A stretch of DNA of 64,000 nt from Paraburkholderia fynbosensis (GCF_902859935.1 NZ_CADIKI010000009.1:62001-126000); one strand, 5' to 3'; counted from the first letter of the stretch, positions 17,444-26,035 are shown. Notes: generated by a model from the letters alone, not told the origin. Program-made: numbers and translations.

Positions 17444-17856
17444 ACCCCTTCTCCGACGATGACGATCAAGGCCTCATGAACGAGATCAACATGACGCCGC
17501 TGGTGGACGTCATGCTGGTCCTGCTGATCATTTTTCTCGTCACCATTCCGGCGATGCAGCATGCGGTGAGGATCGATCTGCCGCACGCAAGCAGCCAGCC
17601 CGAAGTGGTCAAAGCCGCGCACATCGACGTCGCGGTGGATGCGGACGGCGCGATCCTGTGGGACGGTCATGCCGTCACCGAAGACGGCTTGCGCGCGCGG
17701 ATCGCCGAGGCCGCGCACGCGACGCCGCAACCGGAACTGCATTTGCGCGCCGACCGCAAGGTGCCCTATGAACGGGTCGCCGATGTGATGTCGGCCGTTC
17801 AGGCGGGCGGTTTGACGAAGATGGGCTTCGTCACCACGCCCAAGCCGAAGCCTTAG
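17434..17856 (+). CDS. exbD: ExbD subunit of the TonB motor
   Basis: 140 residues. An N-terminal cytoplasmic tail (MNEINMTPLVDVMLVLLIIF) leads into the single membrane helix carrying the essential Asp, followed by a periplasmic domain ending with VADVMSAVQAGGLTKMGFVT, typical of ExbD/TolR. It overlaps exbB, and tonB-exbB-exbD form one operon. Confidence 0.93.
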   Translation: MAMNPFSDDDDQGLMNEINMTPLVDVMLVLLIIFLVTIPAMQHAVRIDLPHASSQPEVVKAAHIDVAVDADGAILWDGHAVTEDGLRARIAEAAHATPQPELHLRADRKVPYERVADVMSAVQAGGLTKMGFVTTPKPKP

Positions 17857-17880
17857 CGCGGCGCCTGAGCTGCGCGCCGC
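17856..17880 (+). terminator. GC hairpin after exbD (weak terminator candidate)
   Basis: GCGGCGC (17858-17864) can pair with GCGCCGC (17874-17880) across a nine-base loop immediately after the exbD stop. There is no T-tract, so it may only stabilise the message end. Confidence 0.3.
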
Positions 17881-17999
17881 CGCGTCGACACCAAAGCGTC
17901 GCTTATCTAACGCGAAAGAATCTCTGAATTTGAATCGGCCCGTGGCTCCGCTATCGTGGTGCGTGTCTGAACGGCAACCACCATGACGAGGACCGGACG

Positions 18000-18812
18000 A
18001 TGCAAGCCCTTATTTTCGACGTCGACGGCACGCTTGCCGACACCGAGACTGCTCATCTGCAGGCCTTCAATGCGGCTTTTGCGGAGGCCGGGCTCGACTG
18101 GTTCTGGGACGAGCCGCTCTACACGCGCCTTCTCAAGGTGGCGGGCGGCAAAGAACGGCTGCTGCATTACTGGCGCACGCTCGAACGCGAGGAAGCGGAT
18201 GGCGCGAAAGCATGGGAGACCGTCGAGGCGCTCCACGCGCTCAAGACACGCCGTTACACCGGGCGCATACGCGGCGGCCTGCCGCTGCGCCCCGGCATTG
18301 CGCGTCTGATCGACGAGGCGCAGGCGCACGACATTCGACTCGCCATCGCGACGACCACCACGCCCGCGAATCTCGACGCCCTGTTGCAGGTCCACTTCGG
18401 CACGGCCTGGCGCACGCGCTTCGCGGCGATCGGCGACGCCGACACCACGCACGCGAAGAAGCCCGCGCCCGACGTCTATCATCACGTGCTCGAACAACTC
18501 GATCTGCCCGCGAGCGCGTGTCTCGCCTTCGAGGACTCCGGCAACGGTCTGCTCGCGGCCCGCGCGGCGGGTATTCCAACCATCGTCACACCGACCGGCT
18601 ACACGGCGCAGGACAGCTTCGATGGCGCACTGGCCGTTCTGCCGCACCTCGGTGATCCGCAGATGCCGCTCGTTCAGCCTATGCCCGGCGAACCGCATCG
18701 CTGGGTCGACCTGGCAACGCTACGGCGCTGGCATCGGAGTACGCTGCCGCACGCCGGACCGGCTTGGTTCGCGGCGCCGGGCGCGCGCGCATTTGCGGCG
18801 AGTTCGCCATGA
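18000..18812 (+). CDS. HAD-superfamily hydrolase, CbbY-like
   Basis: 270 residues. HAD motif I is FDVDGTLADTE near residue 6, motif II is the ATTTT stretch near 116, motif III the lysine of KKPAPDVY near 156 and motif IV FEDSGNG near 177. The pattern matches the CbbY/beta-phosphoglucomutase-like branch, which removes phosphate from sugar phosphates (CbbY itself from xylulose-1,5-bisphosphate). The final 60 residues are unusual for the family. The stop overlaps the phosphoglycolate phosphatase-like gene by four bases. No Calvin-cycle gene is in the window, so the substrate is not certain. Confidence 0.82.
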   Translation: MQALIFDVDGTLADTETAHLQAFNAAFAEAGLDWFWDEPLYTRLLKVAGGKERLLHYWRTLEREEADGAKAWETVEALHALKTRRYTGRIRGGLPLRPGIARLIDEAQAHDIRLAIATTTTPANLDALLQVHFGTAWRTRFAAIGDADTTHAKKPAPDVYHHVLEQLDLPASACLAFEDSGNGLLAARAAGIPTIVTPTGYTAQDSFDGALAVLPHLGDPQMPLVQPMPGEPHRWVDLATLRRWHRSTLPHAGPAWFAAPGARAFAASSP

Positions 18813-19501
18813 CAGGCGCCTCGTGCCCGGCCGTGCTGATCGATCTGGACGGCACGATGGTCGACACCGCGCCGGACATTGCCGCCGCCGTTGGCCGCAT
18901 GCTGGAGGATCTCGACGCAGCGCCCTTGCCGTTGGACACGGTGACCGGATTCATCGGCAATGGTGTGGCGAACCTCGTACGGCGTTCGCTGGAAGCGGCG
19001 GGCATGAGCGAGCGGTGCGACATCGAAGGGGCGCTGCGGGTATTCGAACGGCACTATGCCGATACGAACGGACAGTTCGGCCGGGTCTTTCCCGGCGTCG
19101 TGGCGGGCCTGCGCGCATTGCGCGAAAGCGGCTATCGCTGCGCCTGCGTGACCAACAAGCCACAGGCACTGGCGGCAGCGCTGCTGACGCGCACCGGCCT
19201 CGCCCGGTATCTGGATCTACTGGTCGCGGGCGACACGCTGGCGACCATGAAGCCTTCGCCGCAGCCTTACTGGCACGCCTGCCGGCTGCTCGACAGCGAG
19301 CCGGCACATTGCGTGGTAGTTGGTGATTCGCCGGTCGATGTCGCTGCGGCACGCGCGGCCGCTTTGCCTGTGTTCATCGTCAGCTATGGCTATGCGGGCG
19401 AGAGCGGTGCGCATGCATTGCGCTGCGACGCATTGATCGATTCGTTCGAAGCACTGCCGGCGATGCTCGCGCAGAGGTGGCTTCTGGCCGATTCGGAGTA
19501 A
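18809..19501 (+). CDS. gph: Phosphoglycolate phosphatase-like HAD hydrolase
   Basis: 230 residues with motif I IDLDGTMVDTAPDIA near residue 12, motif II VTNKP near 112, motif III KPSPQPY and motif IV VVGDSPVDVAAARAA near 171. The VDTAPD sequence and the glycine-rich FIGNGVANLVRRSL segment are typical of Gph. It dephosphorylates 2-phosphoglycolate. The ATG at 18809 overlaps the preceding HAD gene stop (ATGA). Pairing of a CbbY-like and a Gph-like phosphatase recalls the cbbY-cbbZ pair of Calvin-cycle operons. Confidence 0.85.
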   Translation: MTGASCPAVLIDLDGTMVDTAPDIAAAVGRMLEDLDAAPLPLDTVTGFIGNGVANLVRRSLEAAGMSERCDIEGALRVFERHYADTNGQFGRVFPGVVAGLRALRESGYRCACVTNKPQALAAALLTRTGLARYLDLLVAGDTLATMKPSPQPYWHACRLLDSEPAHCVVVGDSPVDVAAARAAALPVFIVSYGYAGESGAHALRCDALIDSFEALPAMLAQRWLLADSE

Positions 19502-19555
19502 CAGGCAGGCATCTGCCGATGCTGTGCGCTGCCAGGCGTGCGCACATGTTCGCGA

Positions 19556-20218
19556 CTAGCCGGCGGACAGCACGCCGCTCGCTCTCGCCGACTTCGTCTG
19601 CACCGCGATATCCTTCGCCGTCATGCCGCGATTGTCCTTCAGCGCCGGGTTCGCGCCGCGCGCGAGCAGCAATTGAACGGTCTCCGCGCGATCGTATCCC
19701 GCGGCCCACATCAGCGCCGTGAGATCGTTCTTGTAGAGGCGATTCACGTCGACCCCGGCATCGAGCAAGCGGCTCACCACTTTCGTTTGTCCCTGCCCGG
19801 CCGCGTACTCCATCGCGGTCTTGCCGACGCGATCCGTCGTGAACAGGTCCGCGCCATGCGCGAGCAGCAGCGCGACGATTTCATCGAAACCGCCATAGGC
19901 CGCGGCCATTAACGGCGTGACGCCGGGCGCGCTCGCGTGCCCGACGTTCGCGCCGTGCTCGATCAGCGTGCGCGCCATGGCCGTATCGCCTTGCTTGCAA
20001 GCGGTGATCAACGCCGTATCGCCGATGCGGTTCATCGCATCCACGGCGGCGCCGCGCTGAAGCGCCGCGAGAAGCGACTGCTGGTCGTCGTCCTTGGCGG
20101 CGGCGAGCAGTTGCCGGTTGGTTTCGCCATCGCCTTGCGCTCTCGCGGGCAGGCACGCGCCGAACGCGGCGGCAAGCAGCATCGCGGTCGCGATGAAGCG
20201 GGTGAGCGTCTTTTTCAT
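19556..20218 (-). CDS. Exported ankyrin-repeat protein
   Basis: 220 residues with a signal peptide (MKKTLTRFIATAMLLAAAFG, cleavage near ARA-Q) and about five ankyrin repeats, seen as GDTALITACKQGDTAMARTL, GVTPLMAAAYGGFDEIVALL, GKTAMEYAAGQGQTKVVSRL and LTALMWAAGYDRAETVQLL. It starts 15 bases after the cytochrome c gene and so is probably the third gene of the quinoprotein operon. A periplasmic protein-interaction role with the dehydrogenase or cytochrome is an inference. Confidence 0.85.
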   Translation of the reverse strand: MKKTLTRFIATAMLLAAAFGACLPARAQGDGETNRQLLAAAKDDDQQSLLAALQRGAAVDAMNRIGDTALITACKQGDTAMARTLIEHGANVGHASAPGVTPLMAAAYGGFDEIVALLLAHGADLFTTDRVGKTAMEYAAGQGQTKVVSRLLDAGVDVNRLYKNDLTALMWAAGYDRAETVQLLLARGANPALKDNRGMTAKDIAVQTKSARASGVLSAG

Positions 20219-20233
20219 GGTGTCGGTTTCGTG

Positions 20234-20851
20234 CTATTGGAGATTGTTCACATACGCGGCCAGATTGCGGATGTCCTCGTCGCTCAGATTGCGCGACACG
20301 CTGGCCATGTTGCCCGCATCGTTGGTCCGCGTGTGCGCGCGGAAATCCTGCAATTGCTTGACGATGTACGGATACAGCTGACCGGACACGCGCGGAATCT
20401 CGTTCTGTCCGGCAAAGCCGCCGAGATGACACATCGTGCACAACACTTCCGCGGACTTCTTGCGGCCCGCTTCGATGCTGGCGCTATCCGATTTGAACGG
20501 CACGGTCACTAGCTTTTGCGCGGCGAAGTAGTCGGCGAGGTCCTGCATGTCCTCGCGCGACAGATTGGCCGCCATCGGCGACATGCGCGGGTCGCTGCGC
20601 CGCCCTTCCTTGAAGTCCCGCAGTTGCAGATAAATATAGCGTGCGGTTTGTCCGGCGAGAATCGGATAGTCCGGCGTGGTCGAGTTACCCATCGGTCCAT
20701 GACAGGCCACGCACACCTGCGCTTTCGCCTTGCCCGCTTCGGCATCGGCACGTGCGTTCAGCGGCAGCCAGGCGGCGAACCAGCCGCATAGCAATGCCGC
20801 CCACGCACGGCGTGTCGCATGGCACCTTGAACGCAGCATCGGCCCCGTCAT
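20234..20851 (-). CDS. Periplasmic di-heme cytochrome c (c4/c553-like)
   Basis: 205 residues with a signal peptide (about 1-36) and two heme-binding sites: C47-V-A-C50-H51 and C138-T-M-C141-H142, each within a class I cytochrome c fold (distal Met candidates in MSPMAANL and MASVSRNL). Its start overlaps the quinoprotein stop (ATGA). It is the obvious electron acceptor for the PQQ dehydrogenase, taking the place of the single-heme XoxG/MxaG of methanol oxidisers. Confidence 0.92.
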   Translation of the reverse strand: MTGPMLRSRCHATRRAWAALLCGWFAAWLPLNARADAEAGKAKAQVCVACHGPMGNSTTPDYPILAGQTARYIYLQLRDFKEGRRSDPRMSPMAANLSREDMQDLADYFAAQKLVTVPFKSDSASIEAGRKKSAEVLCTMCHLGGFAGQNEIPRVSGQLYPYIVKQLQDFRAHTRTNDAGNMASVSRNLSDEDIRNLAAYVNNLQ

Positions 20852-22581
20852 GGCAGCGCGAAGACAAGCACCGTGTTGCCGCGCTTGAAATCGATCTGCG
20901 TATTGCCGCCCGCCGCGACCGCGACGTACTGCTTGCCATGCACCGAGTACGACACGGCGGGTGCATTGACGCCGGCGCCGCACTGAAACTCCCAGAGCTT
21001 CTTGCCGGTGGCGGAGTCGAACGCGCGGAACAGCCCGTTGCCTTCGCCGTTGAAGACGAGGCCGCCCGCCGTCGCGAGCACGCCGCCGATCAGCGGCTGT
21101 TCGGTCTTGTAGTCCCACGCGACCTTGCCCGTGTCGACGTTCACCGCGGACAGCTTGCCCCATTGCTGCTCGTTCGCAATCACCTTGAACGCGCCGCCGA
21201 GCCACAGCTTGCTGCCGCCCGGATAAGCCGCCTCCTCGACCTGATACGTCATCGGCTGATGCAGATTGGCCGCATAGACGAACCGCGTTTTCGGATCGAA
21301 GGCGATCGGCGACCACTCGACCCCGCCGTTCGCACCCGGCAGCATGCGCGCGCCGGCTGCCGTGGGCAGCGTCCACATGTTTTCTTGCGGGATCATCGCT
21401 TGCGAATAGCGGATCAGACGTCCGGTGGCGCGGTCGTGAACGTACACGTGGCCGGTCTTGCCGGCATGCACGACGCCCGGAATCATTTTGCCGTCGTTGT
21501 CGCGCACGTCGATCAGGATCGGTGGGCTGACCGCGTCGAGGTCCCACACGTCGTGCGGCACGTACTGGTAGTGCCATTTGTATTTGCCGGTGTCGAGATC
21601 GATCGCGACGAGCGAGTCGGTATAGAGATTGTCGCCCGGCCTGATCGCGCCATACAGGTCCGGCGACGGATTGCCCACGACGAAGAACACCGTTTTCGTT
21701 TGCCGGTCGATGGCGGGCGTCATCCACACGCCGCCGCCGAGCGTCTTGTAGAAGTCGCCGCCCTTCGCGGCGAGCTGCTGCTTCTCCGCGTCGATGTCGC
21801 GCTTCTCGTCGCGCCCGGTCGCGTCCTTGGTGGCCCACACGCCTTCCTGGCCGGTTTCCGGAATCGTGTAGAAGGTCCACAGCAACTGGCCGGAATTCGC
21901 ATCGAACGCCTTGACGAAGCCGCGAATGCCGTACTCCCCGCCGTTCGTGCCGATCAGCACCTTGCCGTCGACGACCGCGGGCGCCATTGTTTCCGAGTAG
22001 CCCTGATCGGGATCGGCGATCTCGGTTTGCCACAGCACCTTGCCGGTCTTCGCGTCGAGCGCGACGAGTTTCGAGTCGAGCGTGCCCATGAAAAGGCGGT
22101 CGCCCGAGATCGCCACGCCGCGATTGTTAGGCCCGCAGCAAAACGTCGTCACCGGCCCCATCTTGTGCTTGTAATGCCAGAACTCCTTGCCCGTCGCCGC
22201 ATCGACCGCGTACACGTGATTGAACGACGTGGTGATGAACATCACGCCATTCGAGACGATCGGCGCCGTTTCCATCGACTCGTTGACGGCGGTCTGGAAG
22301 ATGAACGCGGGTTTGAGCTTCGCTACGTTGGTCCGGTTGATTTGCGTGCCCTGGTAGTAACGCGTCTGCGCGTAGGAACCGTTCGAGTGGAGCCAGTCGG
22401 CCGTCGCGGTGGCCGCGCGGTCGAGCTGTTCCTGACTGACGGGCTGAAGCGTCGAGGGCACCGGCGAGGCGGTGGTGGTCGAGGTGTTCTGGACTTCGTC
22501 GGCGGCGTGAGCGGCAGGCAAGCCGAGTGCGATGGCGAGCAGGGGCAGGCCGACGACACCCCGGGTGAGTGTGAATGGCAT
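20848..22581 (-). CDS. PQQ-dependent alcohol dehydrogenase with lanthanide-type active site
   Basis: 577 residues with a signal peptide ending AHAA near 27 and an eight-bladed quinoprotein propeller. Active-site features by alignment to methanol dehydrogenase: adjacent cysteines C148-C149, metal ligands E216 and N304, catalytic D347, and D349 two residues later (sequence HDVWDLDAV). That second Asp is the hallmark of lanthanide-dependent enzymes (XoxF, ExaF, PedH); calcium enzymes have Ala or Ser there. K375 stands where methanol dehydrogenases have Arg, as in ethanol-type quinoproteins. There is no C-terminal heme domain; the cytochrome is the next gene. RBS AAGGAG lies seven bases before the ATG. 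Substrate is unknown (methanol or other short alcohols). Confidence 0.9.
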   Translation of the reverse strand: MPFTLTRGVVGLPLLAIALGLPAAHAADEVQNTSTTTASPVPSTLQPVSQEQLDRAATATADWLHSNGSYAQTRYYQGTQINRTNVAKLKPAFIFQTAVNESMETAPIVSNGVMFITTSFNHVYAVDAATGKEFWHYKHKMGPVTTFCCGPNNRGVAISGDRLFMGTLDSKLVALDAKTGKVLWQTEIADPDQGYSETMAPAVVDGKVLIGTNGGEYGIRGFVKAFDANSGQLLWTFYTIPETGQEGVWATKDATGRDEKRDIDAEKQQLAAKGGDFYKTLGGGVWMTPAIDRQTKTVFFVVGNPSPDLYGAIRPGDNLYTDSLVAIDLDTGKYKWHYQYVPHDVWDLDAVSPPILIDVRDNDGKMIPGVVHAGKTGHVYVHDRATGRLIRYSQAMIPQENMWTLPTAAGARMLPGANGGVEWSPIAFDPKTRFVYAANLHQPMTYQVEEAAYPGGSKLWLGGAFKVIANEQQWGKLSAVNVDTGKVAWDYKTEQPLIGGVLATAGGLVFNGEGNGLFRAFDSATGKKLWEFQCGAGVNAPAVSYSVHGKQYVAVAAGGNTQIDFKRGNTVLVFALP

Positions 22582-23039
22582 GAGCGTCTCCTTGGATTGT
22601 TATCGTTCGAGCTTCTCGACGACGGAATGCGGCATTCATCCACCGGCGGACAGCGTGGAAAAGCAGGATGGCGCAGCCCTCTCAAACAACAAAAGCGTAC
22701 GATTTTGAACCGTTGATTACTTTGTGCGGACGCGTCGGCTGCGCAGAGGGAAAACGAGGCGATGTGCTCGTCCCCTAAAAGGCCGGCTCGCTTAAGCGTA
22801 GGCTATGCGCTTCGGTTTTTCTAGAACGTCGATGCGTTTTTATCACGTGTCGCTCGATACGTATGACCATTTTGTCGCGCAGCTGGTTTGCTGCTTGAGG
22901 TCGCAAAACGGCTGCGTTGGCATCGATGGCGCTCGAAGGACCGAGCGCAGCATTCGAAGCACCGACATGTGGGCGCTTCGCCCGCATCACATCCCCGATA
23001 CAGCGGTAAACTGACCGTCTGCCTGTCAGGGAGAGTGCC
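22582..23039. promoter_or_regulatory. Divergent control region between quinoprotein and EEP-family genes
   Basis: 458 bases with reduced GC, particularly 22680-22725 and 22800-22880. It must contain the quinoprotein operon promoter (minus) and that of the gene at 23040 (plus). A 69-codon frame at 22805-23014 resembles nothing known. I could not assign a confident -35/-10 pair. Confidence 0.45.
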
Positions 23040-23915
23040 ATGAAACTCGTCGACTGGAACATTCAGTGGGGTCTGGGCGTGGACGGCCGTGTCGACCTTG
23101 GCCGGATCGTGCGGGAGGCGCGCGCGTTGTGCGACTTCGATGTCCTGTGCTTGCAGGAAGTCACGCGCGGATTCAATGACGAGCCGCAGGCCGGCGGATT
23201 GAAGGGCCATCCATCGCCCGATCAATTCGCCGAGCTGGCGACATTGCTGCCCGAGATGACGGTGATCGACGCGATCGGCTCCGATCTGCCATCGCTGCGC
23301 GATGGCCTGGCGCCTCGTCGGCAGTTCGGCAACGCCATTGCGACCCGCCTGCCGGTGCGTCAAGTGCTTCGGCATTCGCTGCCATGGCCCGCCGATCCCG
23401 CCAAACCGTCGATGTTGCGCGTCGCGCTCGAAGCGGTGCTCGACACCGATGTCGGCCCGCTACGCGTCATTAGCACGCACCTGGAGTTCTATTCGGACAA
23501 GCAGCGGCTCGCGCAAGTCGAAAGACTGCGTGAGTTGCATCGCGAAGCATGCGATCACGCGCGTCATCCCGCCAAAGCGGAAAAGCCGGACAGCCCGTTC
23601 GCCGACACCGCTCGCCCGATGAGCGCCATTCTGTGCGGCGACTTCAACAGCGCGTTCGAAGAAGCGGCGTATTGCCGGATGCTCGAACCGGTCGCCGATG
23701 CGCCCGCCTTTGCCGACGCCTGGTCCTGCGCGCATCCAGGGGAGCCGCGCGCCGCGACGGTCGGCCTATACGATCACGAGCAATGGCCCGATGGACCCTT
23801 CGCGTGCGATTTCATTTTTGTCACGGACGACCTCGCGCCGCGAGTCGAGGCGTGCGACGTGAATCAGCACAGCCGCGCGTCGGATCATCAACCGATGTGG
23901 CTGACGTTGCGCTGA
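23040..23915 (+). CDS. Endonuclease/exonuclease/phosphatase (EEP) family protein
   Basis: 291 residues. It has the EEP superfamily landmarks: VDWNIQWG at the N-terminus, the metal-binding Glu of LCLQEVTRG near residue 41, STHLEFYS, the GDFNSAFEE motif near 200, and the C-terminal SDHQPMW His-Asp pair. Members cleave phosphodiesters in DNA, RNA, lipids or nucleotides; no signal peptide is visible, so it is probably cytoplasmic. GGGAGAG precedes the ATG. Substrate cannot be told from sequence. Confidence 0.85.
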   Translation: MKLVDWNIQWGLGVDGRVDLGRIVREARALCDFDVLCLQEVTRGFNDEPQAGGLKGHPSPDQFAELATLLPEMTVIDAIGSDLPSLRDGLAPRRQFGNAIATRLPVRQVLRHSLPWPADPAKPSMLRVALEAVLDTDVGPLRVISTHLEFYSDKQRLAQVERLRELHREACDHARHPAKAEKPDSPFADTARPMSAILCGDFNSAFEEAAYCRMLEPVADAPAFADAWSCAHPGEPRAATVGLYDHEQWPDGPFACDFIFVTDDLAPRVEACDVNQHSRASDHQPMWLTLR

Positions 23916-23963
23916 GACGAAGCGGCGTCCAGTACGCGGATTGCAGCGAACACGCAACGACGC

Positions 23964-24632
23964 TCAGCCAACGCCGGCATTCGTCAACGCGATCGCCCCC
24001 ACCAGAATCAGGCTCGACGCCCATATCGCATCCAGATTGAACCAGCTGCGCGACACGAACTTCAGTCCCAGATAGCGATAGACGAGCCAGGCCAGCAGCC
24101 CGCCCGCCGCGAGCATCGCCGCACCGTGCACGGCGGAGACCCAGAGCGCCATGCGAAGGCTGTCGCCGATCAACGCCTGGGCGGCCCAGTGCGCGTGATC
24201 CATGCCGTAAGAGCGGCACAGTCCGAGATAGATCGGCACGAGCATCAACCCCGCGCCGTGCGCAAGCGCAATCGCGAACGACCAGAGCGCGAGCCTCGAC
24301 GGCGGAATCCGCGCGAGCATGCGCGGGTGGCGTCGGCGGATCAGAAGACAGGCGCCGAAGGCGATCACGAGCACGCTCGCGCCGACCTGTATCGCGCGCT
24401 GCCATTCGAGCAGCACCGCCAGCATCGCGAACGGCAGCATCACCACGAACATCGCGAGCACGTGCCCGGCGGCGAGATAGAACAGCGCGGCAAACAGCGC
24501 CCGCGCGCGTCGCTGGATCAGTCCGTTCGACACGGCGAGCGGCCAGCCCATCGCCGGGTTGAGCCCGTGATAGAGACCGCTCGCAAGGATGGCTAACCAA
24601 AGGCCGAGACGCGGCCAACCTTCCGCGGTCAA
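23964..24632 (-). CDS. Unrecognised multi-pass membrane protein coupled to methanethiol oxidase
   Basis: 222 residues with about six hydrophobic segments (roughly 8-25, 43-70, 78-97, 112-135, 155-187, 200-220). A histidine motif GLYHGLNPAMGWP near residue 19 and further His at about 57, 125 and 145 could bind metal; the HGLNP pattern loosely recalls metal-exporter and accessory families, but I do not recognise the family. The ATG overlaps the TGA of the methanethiol oxidase gene, so the two are translated together. A copper delivery or substrate transport role for MtoX is an inference. Confidence 0.6.
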   Translation of the reverse strand: MTAEGWPRLGLWLAILASGLYHGLNPAMGWPLAVSNGLIQRRARALFAALFYLAAGHVLAMFVVMLPFAMLAVLLEWQRAIQVGASVLVIAFGACLLIRRRHPRMLARIPPSRLALWSFAIALAHGAGLMLVPIYLGLCRSYGMDHAHWAAQALIGDSLRMALWVSAVHGAAMLAAGGLLAWLVYRYLGLKFVSRSWFNLDAIWASSLILVGAIALTNAGVG

Positions 24633-26035
24633 ACGCCCACCGACGGGTAACAGAACGAATCGGTCGAGCAGTCTCCCCCTTCGAGCCGGATCTGGTGAGC
24701 CCGATAGCCATCGGGGAAGCTCACCCAGTAATCTTCGGCCAGCGCGAGGCCGCCGCCCGGTTCAGCCCGCGCCATCACCTTCGCCGCGGGCACGCCGGCC
24801 GGGTAGAACTGGTCGTCCCAGGTCGAATAGAGCGAGTTGGTCCAGTACACCCGCTTGCCGTCGCGGCTGATCTCGACCATCTGCGGTCCGCCGGCGAATG
24901 CTTCACCGTTCGGATGGGGCGCGCGCCGCACGATCCCGCCGATCTGCACCGTGCCCGTCAGTTTCGGCTTGCGCGGCTCCGTCACGTCGTATTGACGCAT
25001 CTCGCCGGTGCCCCAGCAGGCGACGTAGAGGAATTTATCGTCGAGCGAGAGATCGATGTCCGTGACGAGTGGCGGCACCGCGCCGAAACCCTGCAACAAC
25101 GGCGGCAACAGTTCGGCGGCCGCCGGTTCGGGCGGGATGGTCGCCGTCTTCTCGATGTGGAACTGTCCGTCCTCGCGCCACCAGGTCCAGATCGACCCTT
25201 CGAGGTTCGTCGTGTCCACCACCACGCCGATGAACCCGTACTCACGGCTCGGATCGTGCGCGGGCCGCACTTCGAGCGCCATCTGGTGATTCGCGCCGAG
25301 GTCGATGGTCTGCACGTTGCGTCTTGCCCGCAGATCCCAGAAGTGGACGCGATGTCCGTACCTGTTGGCCAGCAGGTCCTCGGGCACGATGCCGTTCTCG
25401 AACTGCGGCGGCAATGCCCACTCGCTCGACACCATGTAATCGCGCGGCAGGTTCCACCAGAAATCGTAGTGCTTCTCCTGCATGCCGCGGTCGATCTCCC
25501 AGCGGCCGAGCACGTCGAAGGTCTCGCAGTCCATGATGAAAATACCGGGCGGCCCATCGGTGCCGTCCTGGCCGCCGCCGCCCAGCGTGCTGATGTAAAT
25601 ACCTTCGGGCCCGCAGTGAACCGTATGCGGACGCGAATAGCCGGTCTTGCGGAAGATCTCCTCGGGTTCGATGATCTTGTGAATGCTCGCCTGAGTCGGA
25701 TCGGGTTGGGTGTCGACAATATAGATGCGCGACGAACGCATGCCTGGAATGATCAGGTAGCGCCGTTCGAGGAAAGCGTGGCCGGTCAGCGGCGACAGCG
25801 CCGATGAGCACGCGTTCCAGCCGAAATGATGGAACTCGTCGCCCTTGTTCGGCATTGTCACCGTGTGAACGACCTTGCTGTAGGTCGGCGAGCCGGGCTT
25901 CACGTCGATTACGGCGAGCGCATCGGGCTGCGAAAAATCAGGGCTGAGCAGCAGCGTGTACGCGTATTCTTCCGGCGGCGCATCCATCGCGAGTCTCGGC
26001 GATGCGTGGAACGTGGAATCTGGGCGCATACCCAT
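24629..26035 (-). CDS. mtoX: Methanethiol oxidase / selenium-binding protein SBP56 family
   Basis: 468 residues, full length for SBP56. Conserved landmarks include KGDEFHHFGWNACSSAL near 64, SRPHTVHCGPEGIYIS near 134, KHYDFWWNLPRD near 189 and VTDIDLSLDDKFLYVACWG near 345. The bacterial enzyme MtoX oxidises methanethiol to formaldehyde, hydrogen sulfide and hydrogen peroxide using copper. No signal peptide is evident in the first 20 residues, unlike the periplasmic Hyphomicrobium enzyme. AGGAG lies about ten bases before the ATG. Product formaldehyde could feed the H4MPT pathway encoded at 2.5-7.5 kb. Confidence 0.85.
   Translation of the reverse strand: MGMRPDSTFHASPRLAMDAPPEEYAYTLLLSPDFSQPDALAVIDVKPGSPTYSKVVHTVTMPNKGDEFHHFGWNACSSALSPLTGHAFLERRYLIIPGMRSSRIYIVDTQPDPTQASIHKIIEPEEIFRKTGYSRPHTVHCGPEGIYISTLGGGGQDGTDGPPGIFIMDCETFDVLGRWEIDRGMQEKHYDFWWNLPRDYMVSSEWALPPQFENGIVPEDLLANRYGHRVHFWDLRARRNVQTIDLGANHQMALEVRPAHDPSREYGFIGVVVDTTNLEGSIWTWWREDGQFHIEKTATIPPEPAAAELLPPLLQGFGAVPPLVTDIDLSLDDKFLYVACWGTGEMRQYDVTEPRKPKLTGTVQIGGIVRRAPHPNGEAFAGGPQMVEISRDGKRVYWTNSLYSTWDDQFYPAGVPAAKVMARAEPGGGLALAEDYWVSFPDGYRAHQIRLEGGDCSTDSFCYPSVGV

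Noticed and set aside
20641..22716. A very long plus-strand open frame (about 690 codons) opposite the quinoprotein
   Set aside because: It is antisense to a gene with clear active-site motifs, is rich in Arg/His/Val from GC-biased shadow coding, and has no recognisable domain.
22805..23014. A 69-codon frame in the quinoprotein leader region
   Set aside because: No ribosome site, no family resemblance, and it lies where the promoters should be.
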